33,480 nucleotides of DNA, from assembly GCA_017435615.1 (NCBI GenBank), contig JAFSET010000071.1, forward strand, positions 1 through 33,480. Reading direction: 5' to 3'. Source of the stretch: Oscillospiraceae bacterium. Lineage in GTDB: Bacteria; Bacillota; Clostridia; Oscillospirales; Oscillospiraceae. Under the pieces are notes generated by a model. The model ran no database searches and had not been told where the DNA came from. It was given only the letters and a program-made list of their open reading frames with translations. Every line of letters begins with the position of its first letter. Within the stretch, counting starts at the first letter, position 1. A program made the position numbers and the translations under genes. Positions 23,616 through 30,463 of the stretch are shown one piece after another.

Positions 23616-25364
23616 ATGACCACAAAGGATTTTCAAAACAAATCACCCCTGCGCATCTTTTTAAGCTACTTTAAAAACCACCGCAAGCTGTTTATCATCG
23701 ATCTGCTTTGCGCCTGCCTCATTGCCGGTATTGATCTGCTTTTCCCTCTGATCACGCGTTCGGCACTGTATGATCTGCTGCCCAACAATCTTTATGGCAC
23801 CTTCTTCACTGTGATTGGCGCCCTGGTCTTCTGCTACCTGATCCGCACCGGACTGAACTACATCGTAGCCTACTACGGTCACACCTTCGGCATCCGGGTG
23901 GAGGCAGATATCCGGGCAGACCTGTTTCGGCATATGCAGAAGCAGAGCTTCGACTTTTACGACCGCAACCGCACCGGTCAGCTCATGAGCCGACTGACCT
24001 CGGATCTGTTTGAACTGACGGAGCTAGCACACCACGGCCCGGAGGATCTGCTGATCAGCACCGTAACAATCATCGGTGCCCTGATCGTAATGGCAACCAT
24101 CCAATGGCAGCTTGCCTTGGTGGTGGGTATTTTAATTCCTGTTTTCCTGGTTGTCATTATGACCATGCGCCGGGGAATGGGTACCGCCTCTGTGGAGGTC
24201 AAGAAAAAGACAGCCCATATCAATACAGAGATCGAATCCAGTCTTTCCGGCATCCGCACTGCCAAAGCCTTTGCCAATGAGGATCTGGAAACTGTCCGCT
24301 TTGACCGGGCAAACGATATGTTCAAGGGCTCCAAGCGGATGTTCCACAAGGCAATGGGCCGTTTCCACAGCTCTATGGAATTTTTCCTGTGCAGCATGAA
24401 TGCCGTTGTGATTGGTGTCGGCGGTTACTTCATTATGAAGAACGAAATGGACTACCGGGATCTGATCACCTTCACCCTGTATATCGCCACCTTTATCAAT
24501 CCTATGCGAAAGCTGTCCAATTTCTCTGAGATGTTTGCCAACGGCTTTGCAGGCCTTAACCGGTTTGTAAACCTGATGCGCACCGAGCCAACGCTGCAGG
24601 ATGCCCCCGACGCAACCACCCTTTCCGATGTAAAGGGTGCCATCACCGTGGAGGATGTATCCTTTACCTATGACGGCTCTCTGGATGTGCTGCATAATGT
24701 CACCTTGGATGTGCAGCCCGGTGAGACAGTTGCCATCGTCGGTCCCTCTGGCGGCGGCAAAACCACCCTTTGTCAGCTTATTCCCCGATTCTACGATGTA
24801 TCCGACGGCAGTATTCGTATTGACGGTCACGACATCCGTCAGGTGACACAGCGGTCTCTCCACGAAAATATTGGCATTGTCCAGCAGGATGTTTTCCTCT
24901 TTGCCGATACCATTTTTGAAAACATTCGCTACGGAAAACCGGATGCCACCAAAGAAGAGGTCATAGAAGCAGCGAAAAAAGCGGAGATCTACGAGGATAT
25001 TTTGGCAATGCCCCATGGCTTTGACACCTATGTGGGCGAACGAGGCACACTGCTTTCCGGCGGACAGAAGCAACGGGTGGCCATTGCCCGGATCTTCCTG
25101 AAAAATCCGCCTATTCTCATTTTGGATGAAGCCACCTCTGCCTTGGATTCCGTGACAGAAGCCAAGATTCAACGTGCCTTTGACAACCTGGCCAAGGGCC
25201 GGACGACCCTGATCATTGCCCATCGGCTGTCCACCATCCGGGCGGCAAGCCGGATCGTATCCATAGCCGACGGCGTGATCACCGAATGTGGCACCCACCA
25301 GGAGCTTTTGTCTGCCGGAGGCATCTACGCCGACCTGTACAAGACCCAGCATAGCTTGTCCTGA
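23616..25364 (+). CDS. ABC exporter half-transporter (membrane plus ATPase domains)
   Basis: A 582-residue MsbA/multidrug-type ABC protein: six membrane helices (about 25-310) followed by a nucleotide-binding domain. Walker A is GPSGGGKT at 376-383, the signature LSGGQ at 480-484, Walker B ILILDEATS with D504 and E505, and the switch histidine is in IIAHRLST. The catalytic glutamate is intact and no partner gene is next to it, so it probably works as a homodimer exporting lipids, peptides or drugs. TAAGGAGG lies 7-8 nt upstream. Its own terminator seems to be at 25860, beyond a repeat cluster. Confidence 0.92.
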   Translation: MTTKDFQNKSPLRIFLSYFKNHRKLFIIDLLCACLIAGIDLLFPLITRSALYDLLPNNLYGTFFTVIGALVFCYLIRTGLNYIVAYYGHTFGIRVEADIRADLFRHMQKQSFDFYDRNRTGQLMSRLTSDLFELTELAHHGPEDLLISTVTIIGALIVMATIQWQLALVVGILIPVFLVVIMTMRRGMGTASVEVKKKTAHINTEIESSLSGIRTAKAFANEDLETVRFDRANDMFKGSKRMFHKAMGRFHSSMEFFLCSMNAVVIGVGGYFIMKNEMDYRDLITFTLYIATFINPMRKLSNFSEMFANGFAGLNRFVNLMRTEPTLQDAPDATTLSDVKGAITVEDVSFTYDGSLDVLHNVTLDVQPGETVAIVGPSGGGKTTLCQLIPRFYDVSDGSIRIDGHDIRQVTQRSLHENIGIVQQDVFLFADTIFENIRYGKPDATKEEVIEAAKKAEIYEDILAMPHGFDTYVGERGTLLSGGQKQRVAIARIFLKNPPILILDEATSALDSVTEAKIQRAFDNLAKGRTTLIIAHRLSTIRAASRIVSIADGVITECGTHQELLSAGGIYADLYKTQHSLS

Positions 25365-25416
25365 TCGCAAGGAAGCATTATCAAATTCCAGTTTATCGAG
25401 CTGTTACTTGCATTAA

Positions 25417-25453
25417 ATTGCCGCCTTATGGGCGGCGCAATGCTGCGCATTGC
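25417..25453. repeat. Degenerate palindrome of the REP-like cluster
   Basis: ATTGCCGCC-ttatg-GGCGGCGCAAT (25417-25441) has the same outer ATTGC/GCAAT and inner GCCGCC/GGCGGC logic as the full copies but lacks the CAC/TC internal loop. An overlapping small hairpin, GCAATGC-tgc-GCATTGC, follows at 25437-25453. Confidence 0.55.
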
Positions 25454-25460
25454 AAGAGAA

Positions 25461-25503
25461 CGGATTGCCACACCAGTGACATCGGTCACTGGTTCGCAAT
25501 GAC
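25461..25503 (+). repeat. REP-like palindrome, copy 1
   Basis: CGGATTGCCAC, then inner hairpin ACCAGTGAC-atcg-GTCACTGGT, then TCGCAATGAC. The outer arms ATTGC and GCAAT can also pair. Compared with copy 2, the first inner pair is A-T instead of G-C, a compensatory change. Confidence 0.8.
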
Positions 25504-25597
25504 ACCGCTTTCGGTTTTTTGTTTTTATGTAAACGGAGAAAGGCTTTGCGTATCAGCATATTTTTTGTTTAACAAAACGACAAAAACCCACCAAAAT

Positions 25598-25636
25598 GTC
25601 ATTGCGAGCCAGTGCTCACACTGGCGTGGCAATCTC
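25598..25636 (-). repeat. REP-like palindrome, copy 2 (inverted)
   Basis: On the minus strand it reads GAGATTGCCAC, inner hairpin GCCAGTG-tgag-CACTGGC, then TCGCAATGAC. Same outer sequence as copies 1 and 3 but opposite orientation. Confidence 0.8.
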
Positions 25637-25748
25637 GAAATGCAAGGGTGTACAATTCTTAAACCCAAAGGACTCGTGATAGCCTGAAAATATTTATATT
25701 AAGGTTTCCCAAATCCTTTGGCAAGCTGAATACATAAAGTCTCCCTTT

Positions 25749-25785
25749 GAGATTGCCACGCCGCCCAAAGGCGGCTCGCAAAGAC
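25749..25785 (+). repeat. REP-like palindrome, copy 3
   Basis: GAGATTGCCAC, inner hairpin GCCGCC-caaa-GGCGGC, then TCGCAAAGAC. The inner stem differs completely from copies 1 and 2 yet still pairs perfectly; the outer sequence is kept except for one base (GCAAA for GCAAT). Confidence 0.8.
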
Positions 25786-25859
25786 ATATCGGTAGGTTTT
25801 CGCAAATTTACAACTGCTCTATAAACTGGAATTTCATTGCATTACCGATTTCGCTGTAT

Positions 25860-25892
25860 AAGGCTGTTGCGTTTTTTGCAACAGCCTTTTTT
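25860..25892 (+). terminator. Terminator, probably of the ABC exporter gene
   Basis: AAGGCTGTTGC (25860-25870) pairs with GCAACAGCCTT (25878-25888), followed by TTTT. It lies 496 nt beyond the ABC stop codon, with only the repeat cluster between, and before the permease promoter. Confidence 0.88.
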
Positions 25893-25903
25893 GATGCTGC
25901 TTA

Positions 25904-25932
25904 TTGCAATTAAGCAGTCAATTTGTTATACT
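25904..25932 (+). promoter_or_regulatory. Promoter of the permease-GH13 operon
   Basis: TTGCAA (25904-25909), 17-nt spacer, TATACT (25927-25932) with TGT at 25924-25926. Expected start near 25939, giving a leader of about 38 nt. Confidence 0.68.
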
Positions 25933-25976
25933 GTATGGGATTGTGCCACTACAACAATACAGAAAGAAGACTCGTG

Positions 25977-27137
25977 ATGCACAGACATTTTATTCCCCAT
26001 CCTCCCAAGGGACATTTTTCCTTTGCACCCCTGGTGCTGCTGATCAAAAAGAATATTGTAATGTTTGTAGCACTTTTAGCGGCCCTGGTCACTATGCTGA
26101 TCATACCGCCGGACAGTGCCTATTTGGATTATTTCGATTTTAAGACACTAACCTGTCTGTTTTGTGTACTGGCTATGGTCTGCGCACTGAAAAACATTCA
26201 GTTCTTCTATATCCTGGCCAAGAAGATCGTTCAGCTATTCCAAAATGCCCGGATTGCTGTGCTGGCGTTGGTGTACATCACCTTTATCGGTTCCATGTTG
26301 ATTGCCAACGATATGGCGCTTCTCACCTTCCTGCCCCTGGGCTTTTTCGTGCTGACCTCCACCGGCAAGGGTAAGTATATGGCCTTCACCTATATTATGC
26401 AGAACATTGCCGCCAATTTGGGCGGTATGCTGACCCCCTTCGGCAACCCTCAGAATTTATACCTTTACTCCTATTTTGAAATCCCCACCGGGGAGTTTAT
26501 GCAGATCATGCTGCCGCCCTTTTTGATTTCCGTGGCTCTGATCACCGTATGCTGCCTGATTTTTGTGAAACCGGAGCCTTTGCAGATGGATCAGGAGCCC
26601 GTCCGTCTTCCTGTGGGCCGGACAGTGCTGTATCTGCTGCTGTTTGCACTTTCCATTGTGATCGTATTCCGGGGCATCCCCTATTGGGTCGGCCTTCTCA
26701 TCATTCCCACAGTCCTGGCCTTTGCAGACCGCAAGGCTCTGAAAATGGTGGACTATCCTTTGCTTCTGACCTTTGTATTCTTTTTTGTATTCGCCGGCAA
26801 TATGGCACGCATCCAGCCGGTACGTCAGCTTTTTTCATGGCTGCTGGATAAAAGCACCCTGCTGTTCAGCGTACTGTCCTGTCAGGTCATCAGCAATGTG
26901 CCCTCCGCCATTTTGCTTTCTCAGTTCACCACCAACTACCGGGAGCTTTTACTGGGTGTGAACATCGGCGGCGTAGGCACGCTGATTGCCTCCTTGGCCA
27001 GTTTGATCACCTTCCGGGAATATACCCAGCGCAATCCGGGAAAAACAGGATATTATATGCTGCTGTTTTCCCTGTTTAACTTCTCATTTCTGATTTTGCT
27101 GACATTGCTGTCTATGCTTTGGCAGTACTTCATTTGA
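25977..27137 (+). CDS. Ion-transporter-superfamily permease (SLC13/ArsB/NhaD-like)
   Basis: A 386-residue integral membrane protein with about ten helices arranged as two related halves. First-half motifs are ANDMALLTFLP (110-120) and GNPQNL (156-161); the second half mirrors them with SNVPSAILL (306-314) and NIGGVGT (329-335). This pattern fits the ion-transporter superfamily of anion or Na+-coupled carriers (citrate/dicarboxylate, arsenite, NhaD). At 386 residues it is on the short side. The substrate cannot be read; a link to the downstream amylase is only positional. The start at 25977 has a poor AGAAAGAAGA site; upstream frames lie within the promoter. Confidence 0.82.
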   Translation: MHRHFIPHPPKGHFSFAPLVLLIKKNIVMFVALLAALVTMLIIPPDSAYLDYFDFKTLTCLFCVLAMVCALKNIQFFYILAKKIVQLFQNARIAVLALVYITFIGSMLIANDMALLTFLPLGFFVLTSTGKGKYMAFTYIMQNIAANLGGMLTPFGNPQNLYLYSYFEIPTGEFMQIMLPPFLISVALITVCCLIFVKPEPLQMDQEPVRLPVGRTVLYLLLFALSIVIVFRGIPYWVGLLIIPTVLAFADRKALKMVDYPLLLTFVFFFVFAGNMARIQPVRQLFSWLLDKSTLLFSVLSCQVISNVPSAILLSQFTTNYRELLLGVNIGGVGTLIASLASLITFREYTQRNPGKTGYYMLLFSLFNFSFLILLTLLSMLWQYFI

Positions 27138-27154
27138 TCGTTAAGGAGTACCCT

Positions 27155-28996
27155 ATGCGGATTTTATTTAATTCCAAGCAAAAACTGTTCAAAGACCCCT
27201 TTGGAACGCTGACCCCGGGTCAGCGCTGCACCCTGAATATCCACATTCCCACTGACGTGGGTGCTACGGAAGCTATGTGCATCCTCTGCCCCGATGACGG
27301 TGGCCCGGCACTGGAGGTCCCTATGACCTGCCAGGAGCATTTTGGCAGCTACGATGTGTTCACCGGCAGCTTTTCTATAGACGCTCCGGGACTGTACTTC
27401 TATCATTTTGTTGTGGTCAAGGCAGACTCCTGTTTCCGTCTGTTTAAGGACGGTGACGGCACCAATATGGAAGCCGGTGACCGCTGGCAGCTTACCTGCA
27501 CACTGGCAGACTTTACCACCCCGGACTGGGCAAAGGGCGCTGTAATCTATCAGCTCTTTCCGGACCGTTTCCACCGCAGCGGTGTATGCGATCTCACCGG
27601 AAAATTAGAGCCCTATACGGTCCACAAAAACTGGGATGAAGAGGTCAACTGGCAGCCGACGGCAGAAGGTCTGGTGCTGAACAACGATTTCTACGGCGGC
27701 AATTTCCGGGGCATTACCGAGAAAATGGACTATATTGCATCGTTGGGTGTTACCATTTTGTACCTAAATCCCATCAGCAAAAGCTTTTCCTCCCACCGCT
27801 ATGACACCGGTGACTACAAAACCCCGGACCCCATGCTGGGCACTGTGCAGGATTTTCAGCAGCTTTGCGACGCCGCCCACAGTCGTGGGATCCGTGTGAT
27901 CCTGGACGGCGTGTACTCCCATACCGGCTCCAACAGCCTGTACTTTGACAGAGAGAAGACCTTCGGCGGCAACGGCGCATACTGCTCCAAAAATTCCCCC
28001 TACTATAGCTGGTACGATTTTAAGCAATGGCCAAATAAATACCGCTGCTGGTGGGATTTTGACACGCTGCCCACCGTCAACAAAATGGACCCGGCCTTTG
28101 TGGAGTATATTATCACCGGTGAAGATTCGGTGGTAGCTCACTGGCTGCGACTGGGCTGCGACGGTTTCCGGCTGGATGTAGCCGACGAGCTGCCCAATGA
28201 GTTTATGGACCTGCTGAAAAAGCGAATTCGGCAAATCAAGCCGGATGCTCTGCTTTTGGGCGAGGTTTGGGAGGATGCCTCCAACAAAGAGGCCTACGGT
28301 GTGCGCCGCAGATACTTTACCGACGGCACTTTGGACAGTGTGATGAATTACCCCTTCCGCACTGCGATCCTCAACTATTTAAAGGGTCTGGATGACGGCA
28401 CCGGTCTGCAAAACACCGTCATGACCATTATGGAGAATTATCCGGCGCAGGTGTTCGCCTGCAATATGAACCTGCTGGGCACCCACGACACCCCTCGGAT
28501 CCTGACCGCATTAGTGGACGATTTCAACGGAACCCGGGCAGAAAAAGCCAAGAGAAAGCTGAACAAGGGTCAACGGGAGCTGGCAATGAACCGGCTGTAT
28601 ATGGCCTCCTTCCTGCAATATATGCTCCCCGGCAGTCCCAGCCTGTACTATGCTGACGAAACCGGTATGGAGGGCTTTGCCGATCCCTTTAACCGGCGCA
28701 CCTATCCCTGGGGCAAGGAGGATACTATGCTGCTGCGGCACTTCCGCAAGCTGGGCAATCTTAGAAAAACCCATAAGGCCCTTCGCACCGGCCACACCGT
28801 ATTTAAAACTGCCCAAAATGGTCTTGTCAGTTTTCAAAGAGAATGTGACGGAGAAAAACTTACGATTTATGTAAACCACAGCGCGCAGGATTGGGAGCTG
28901 CCCGCAGGTTCTGTGCTGTACGGCCAGCGAATCCGGGCCGTATCCCCTGACTGGCTGACCCTGTCCTCCATGGGTTTTTGCATTGTGGAGGGTTAA
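27155..28996 (+). CDS. GH13 alpha-amylase family enzyme (neopullulanase/cyclomaltodextrinase-like)
   Basis: A 613-residue cytoplasmic enzyme (no signal peptide). Residues 1-125 form an N-terminal beta domain resembling those of maltogenic amylases. The barrel has the four conserved regions: DGVYSHTG (251-258), GFRLDVADE (337-345, nucleophile D341), GEVWE (369-373, acid/base E370) and GTHDTPR (442-448, D445). Such enzymes cut maltodextrins, cyclodextrins or pullulan inside the cell after uptake. AAGGAGT precedes the ATG at 27155. It lies 17 bp after the permease and 3 bp before a small cysteine-rich gene. Confidence 0.92.
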   Translation: MRILFNSKQKLFKDPFGTLTPGQRCTLNIHIPTDVGATEAMCILCPDDGGPALEVPMTCQEHFGSYDVFTGSFSIDAPGLYFYHFVVVKADSCFRLFKDGDGTNMEAGDRWQLTCTLADFTTPDWAKGAVIYQLFPDRFHRSGVCDLTGKLEPYTVHKNWDEEVNWQPTAEGLVLNNDFYGGNFRGITEKMDYIASLGVTILYLNPISKSFSSHRYDTGDYKTPDPMLGTVQDFQQLCDAAHSRGIRVILDGVYSHTGSNSLYFDREKTFGGNGAYCSKNSPYYSWYDFKQWPNKYRCWWDFDTLPTVNKMDPAFVEYIITGEDSVVAHWLRLGCDGFRLDVADELPNEFMDLLKKRIRQIKPDALLLGEVWEDASNKEAYGVRRRYFTDGTLDSVMNYPFRTAILNYLKGLDDGTGLQNTVMTIMENYPAQVFACNMNLLGTHDTPRILTALVDDFNGTRAEKAKRKLNKGQRELAMNRLYMASFLQYMLPGSPSLYYADETGMEGFADPFNRRTYPWGKEDTMLLRHFRKLGNLRKTHKALRTGHTVFKTAQNGLVSFQRECDGEKLTIYVNHSAQDWELPAGSVLYGQRIRAVSPDWLTLSSMGFCIVEG

Positions 28997-28999
28997 CAG

Positions 29000-29173
29000 A
29001 TGGAACAGGAAGTATTCTTCAGCGGCTACTGCCGAATACTCGATGACAGCCGGATGGTCTGCGTTATAAAGGAAGACGGCACACTGACGGAGGTCGACTG
29101 CTGTTATCTGAGCTGTCCCCACACTGCTGAGTGTACCGTTGCGGCTTCCATCCGGGATTTTATCGGATCATAA
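29000..29173 (+). CDS. Small cysteine-rich protein of unknown function (57 residues)
   Basis: A short reading frame encoding 57 residues, beginning MEQEVFFSGYCRILDDSRMV and ending IRDFIGS. A GGAGGG ribosome site lies 7 nt upstream inside the end of the GH13 gene (28987-28992), so it is probably translated by coupling. Six cysteines (11, 21, 34, 35, 39, 45) include the block DCCYLSCPHTAEC (33-45), with spacing C-x3-C-x5-C and a nearby histidine, suggestive of metal or redox chemistry. No export signal or membrane segment. I do not recognise the family with certainty. A terminator follows 7 bp after the stop. Confidence 0.75.
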   Translation: MEQEVFFSGYCRILDDSRMVCVIKEDGTLTEVDCCYLSCPHTAECTVAASIRDFIGS

Positions 29174-29180
29174 TTTGCAA

Positions 29181-29214
29181 AAAACCTCCGGCGGAGAAAT
29201 CCGACGGAGGTTTT
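29181..29214. terminator. Bidirectional terminator between the GH13 and GH20/GH109 operons
   Basis: AAAACCTCCG-g-CGGA pairs with TCCG-a-CGGAGGTTTT around a GAAA loop (29181-29214), one internal mismatch. A- and T-runs on both sides serve both convergent operons. Confidence 0.9.
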
Positions 29215-29219
29215 GAATT

Positions 29220-30437
29220 TTAATCCAGAGGAATAACATCCTTAGGCTTACGCAGGACCCATTTGCCGTTGGTAAAGTCCGGGATATCAATGGGCATACC
29301 GCCGTTGGCAATGGAGGCCTCGGTCAGGCAGGTGATCACCATCCAGCTTGCGGCATCGTACACATCGATAGGCATTTCCTCGCCGGACAGTGCTGCGCCA
29401 AAGAACGCTTGCAGCTCCAGGGTATCCATACCGCCGTGACCGGCTTCGATCTGCTCTTTCGTGATGCTCTTCCAGATCTCCGGCATATTTTCCTCGTAGA
29501 CGGCCTCGCCGTTACCACGGTAACGCTCCATGCCCACCTCATGGTTGAAGTCCATATCATCGGTGAGCACCACATCATCCGGCACAGAGAAGATACCCTT
29601 GGTGCCGCTGACGGTAAACTCACGGCTGTAGGCTCTGGGCAGGCTGGTGTCCAGCTTCAGGCTGATCATGGTGCCGTCGGCACACAGAATATTGGTGCAG
29701 ACCACGTCACCCTGAGCAAAATGCTGGTCCTTCAGGAACTCATATTCCTCCTTGCCCTGCACATACTCATGCAGGCCACGGGCCTTGGAGGCCATAGAGG
29801 TCAGCTTCAGCATCCGGTTGCCCCGGTTGATGTTCAAAATCTTGGCAATGGGGCCTAAGTTATGGGTGGGATAGTTGTCACAATTCCGGGCAATGTAGTT
29901 GCGCAGGCGGTAATGACGGATCTTCACGCCGTCACAGATCTCCTTGCGCAGATCGTGGCAGTAGGAGCCGTGAGCGAAGCAAACCTCGCCCAGCTTGCCC
30001 TGACGGACCATCCGGGTGGCAACCAGCTCTGCTTTGCCGTAGCAGCAGTTTTCCAGGAACATGAAGGGGGTTTGGGTTTCCTCCCAAGTGCGGACCAACT
30101 GCCAGCAATCATCCACGCTGTAGCCGCCGCCTACCTCCAGGCCGGTAATCTTGCCCTGCTTCATGGCTTCAATTGCCAGGGGGATATGGGCCTCCCAAGA
30201 GGCAGAAATGATTACCGTATTGACATTGGGATCTGCCAACAGGTCGGAGTGATTGGTGTAGATGGCAGGCTGATTGCCACGCTCGTCCTTGACACGCTTG
30301 GCACAATCCACCGCGCGGTCTTCATACTCGTCGCAGATCGCTACCACTTCCACATCCTTGAAGTTGCCTAACACATTGCTCAGCAGGCCATTGCCACGCT
30401 GACCCAGGCCCAAAAAGCCCAACTTGATCTTATCCAT
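29220..30437 (-). CDS. Gfo/Idh/MocA-family oxidoreductase, GH109-like
   Basis: A 405-residue protein. The NAD(P) fold starts at GFLGLGQRGNG (7-17). EVGGGY (101-106), ENCCYG (129-134), NYPTHNLGP (188-196) and NINRGN (202-207) match the pattern of GH109 alpha-N-acetylgalactosaminidases, which use a tightly bound NAD+ in a redox-assisted hydrolysis; H192 lies in the YPTH motif of that group. Unlike many GH109 members there is no export signal. It may instead be a plain sugar dehydrogenase. AAGGAG lies 7 nt upstream; the gap to the GH20 gene is 26 bp, so the two form an operon, fitting joint attack on N-acetylhexosamine glycans. Confidence 0.85.
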   Translation of the reverse strand: MDKIKLGFLGLGQRGNGLLSNVLGNFKDVEVVAICDEYEDRAVDCAKRVKDERGNQPAIYTNHSDLLADPNVNTVIISASWEAHIPLAIEAMKQGKITGLEVGGGYSVDDCWQLVRTWEETQTPFMFLENCCYGKAELVATRMVRQGKLGEVCFAHGSYCHDLRKEICDGVKIRHYRLRNYIARNCDNYPTHNLGPIAKILNINRGNRMLKLTSMASKARGLHEYVQGKEEYEFLKDQHFAQGDVVCTNILCADGTMISLKLDTSLPRAYSREFTVSGTKGIFSVPDDVVLTDDMDFNHEVGMERYRGNGEAVYEENMPEIWKSITKEQIEAGHGGMDTLELQAFFGAALSGEEMPIDVYDAASWMVITCLTEASIANGGMPIDIPDFTNGKWVLRKPKDVIPLD

Positions 30438-30463
30438 TGTTGTTCTCCTTACTGTATCCTAAC

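Larger units (their letters stand above)
25383..25834. repeat. 452-bp element bounded by 23-bp imperfect inverted repeats
   Basis: The arms are 25383-25405 and 25812-25834 and match at 21 of 23 positions as reverse complements (core AAATTCCAGTTTAT with its mirror ATAAACTGGAATTT). The octamers GCATTATC (25375-25382) and GCATTACC (25839-25846) flank it and may be a decayed target duplication, although the right copy is 4 nt away from the arm. It has no transposase, so if mobile it would be a MITE-like, non-autonomous element. Mobility is inferred. Confidence 0.55.
25365..25976. other. Non-coding stretch: REP-like repeat cluster, terminator and promoter
   Basis: No convincing gene lies here. 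From left to right it holds a 23-bp inverted repeat arm, a degenerate palindrome, three REP-like palindromes in mixed orientation, an 8-bp inverted pair (25665-25672 with 25714-25721), the second 23-bp arm, a strong plus-strand terminator and the permease promoter. Base composition is clearly more AT-rich than that of the flanking genes. Confidence 0.85.

Noticed and set aside
23496..23636. N-terminal extension of the pseudouridine synthase by 47 codons
   Set aside because: It crosses both promoters and the inverted repeat and overlaps the opposite gene; the ATG at 23495 has a clear ribosome site and fits the family.
25418..25687. Open frame of 89 codons inside the repeat cluster
   Set aside because: It runs through two palindromic repeats, has no ribosome site and an implausible composition.
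25365..25860. Possible CRISPR array in the repeat cluster
   Set aside because: Repeats are palindromic, few, in mixed orientation, and unevenly spaced, and no cas gene is nearby.
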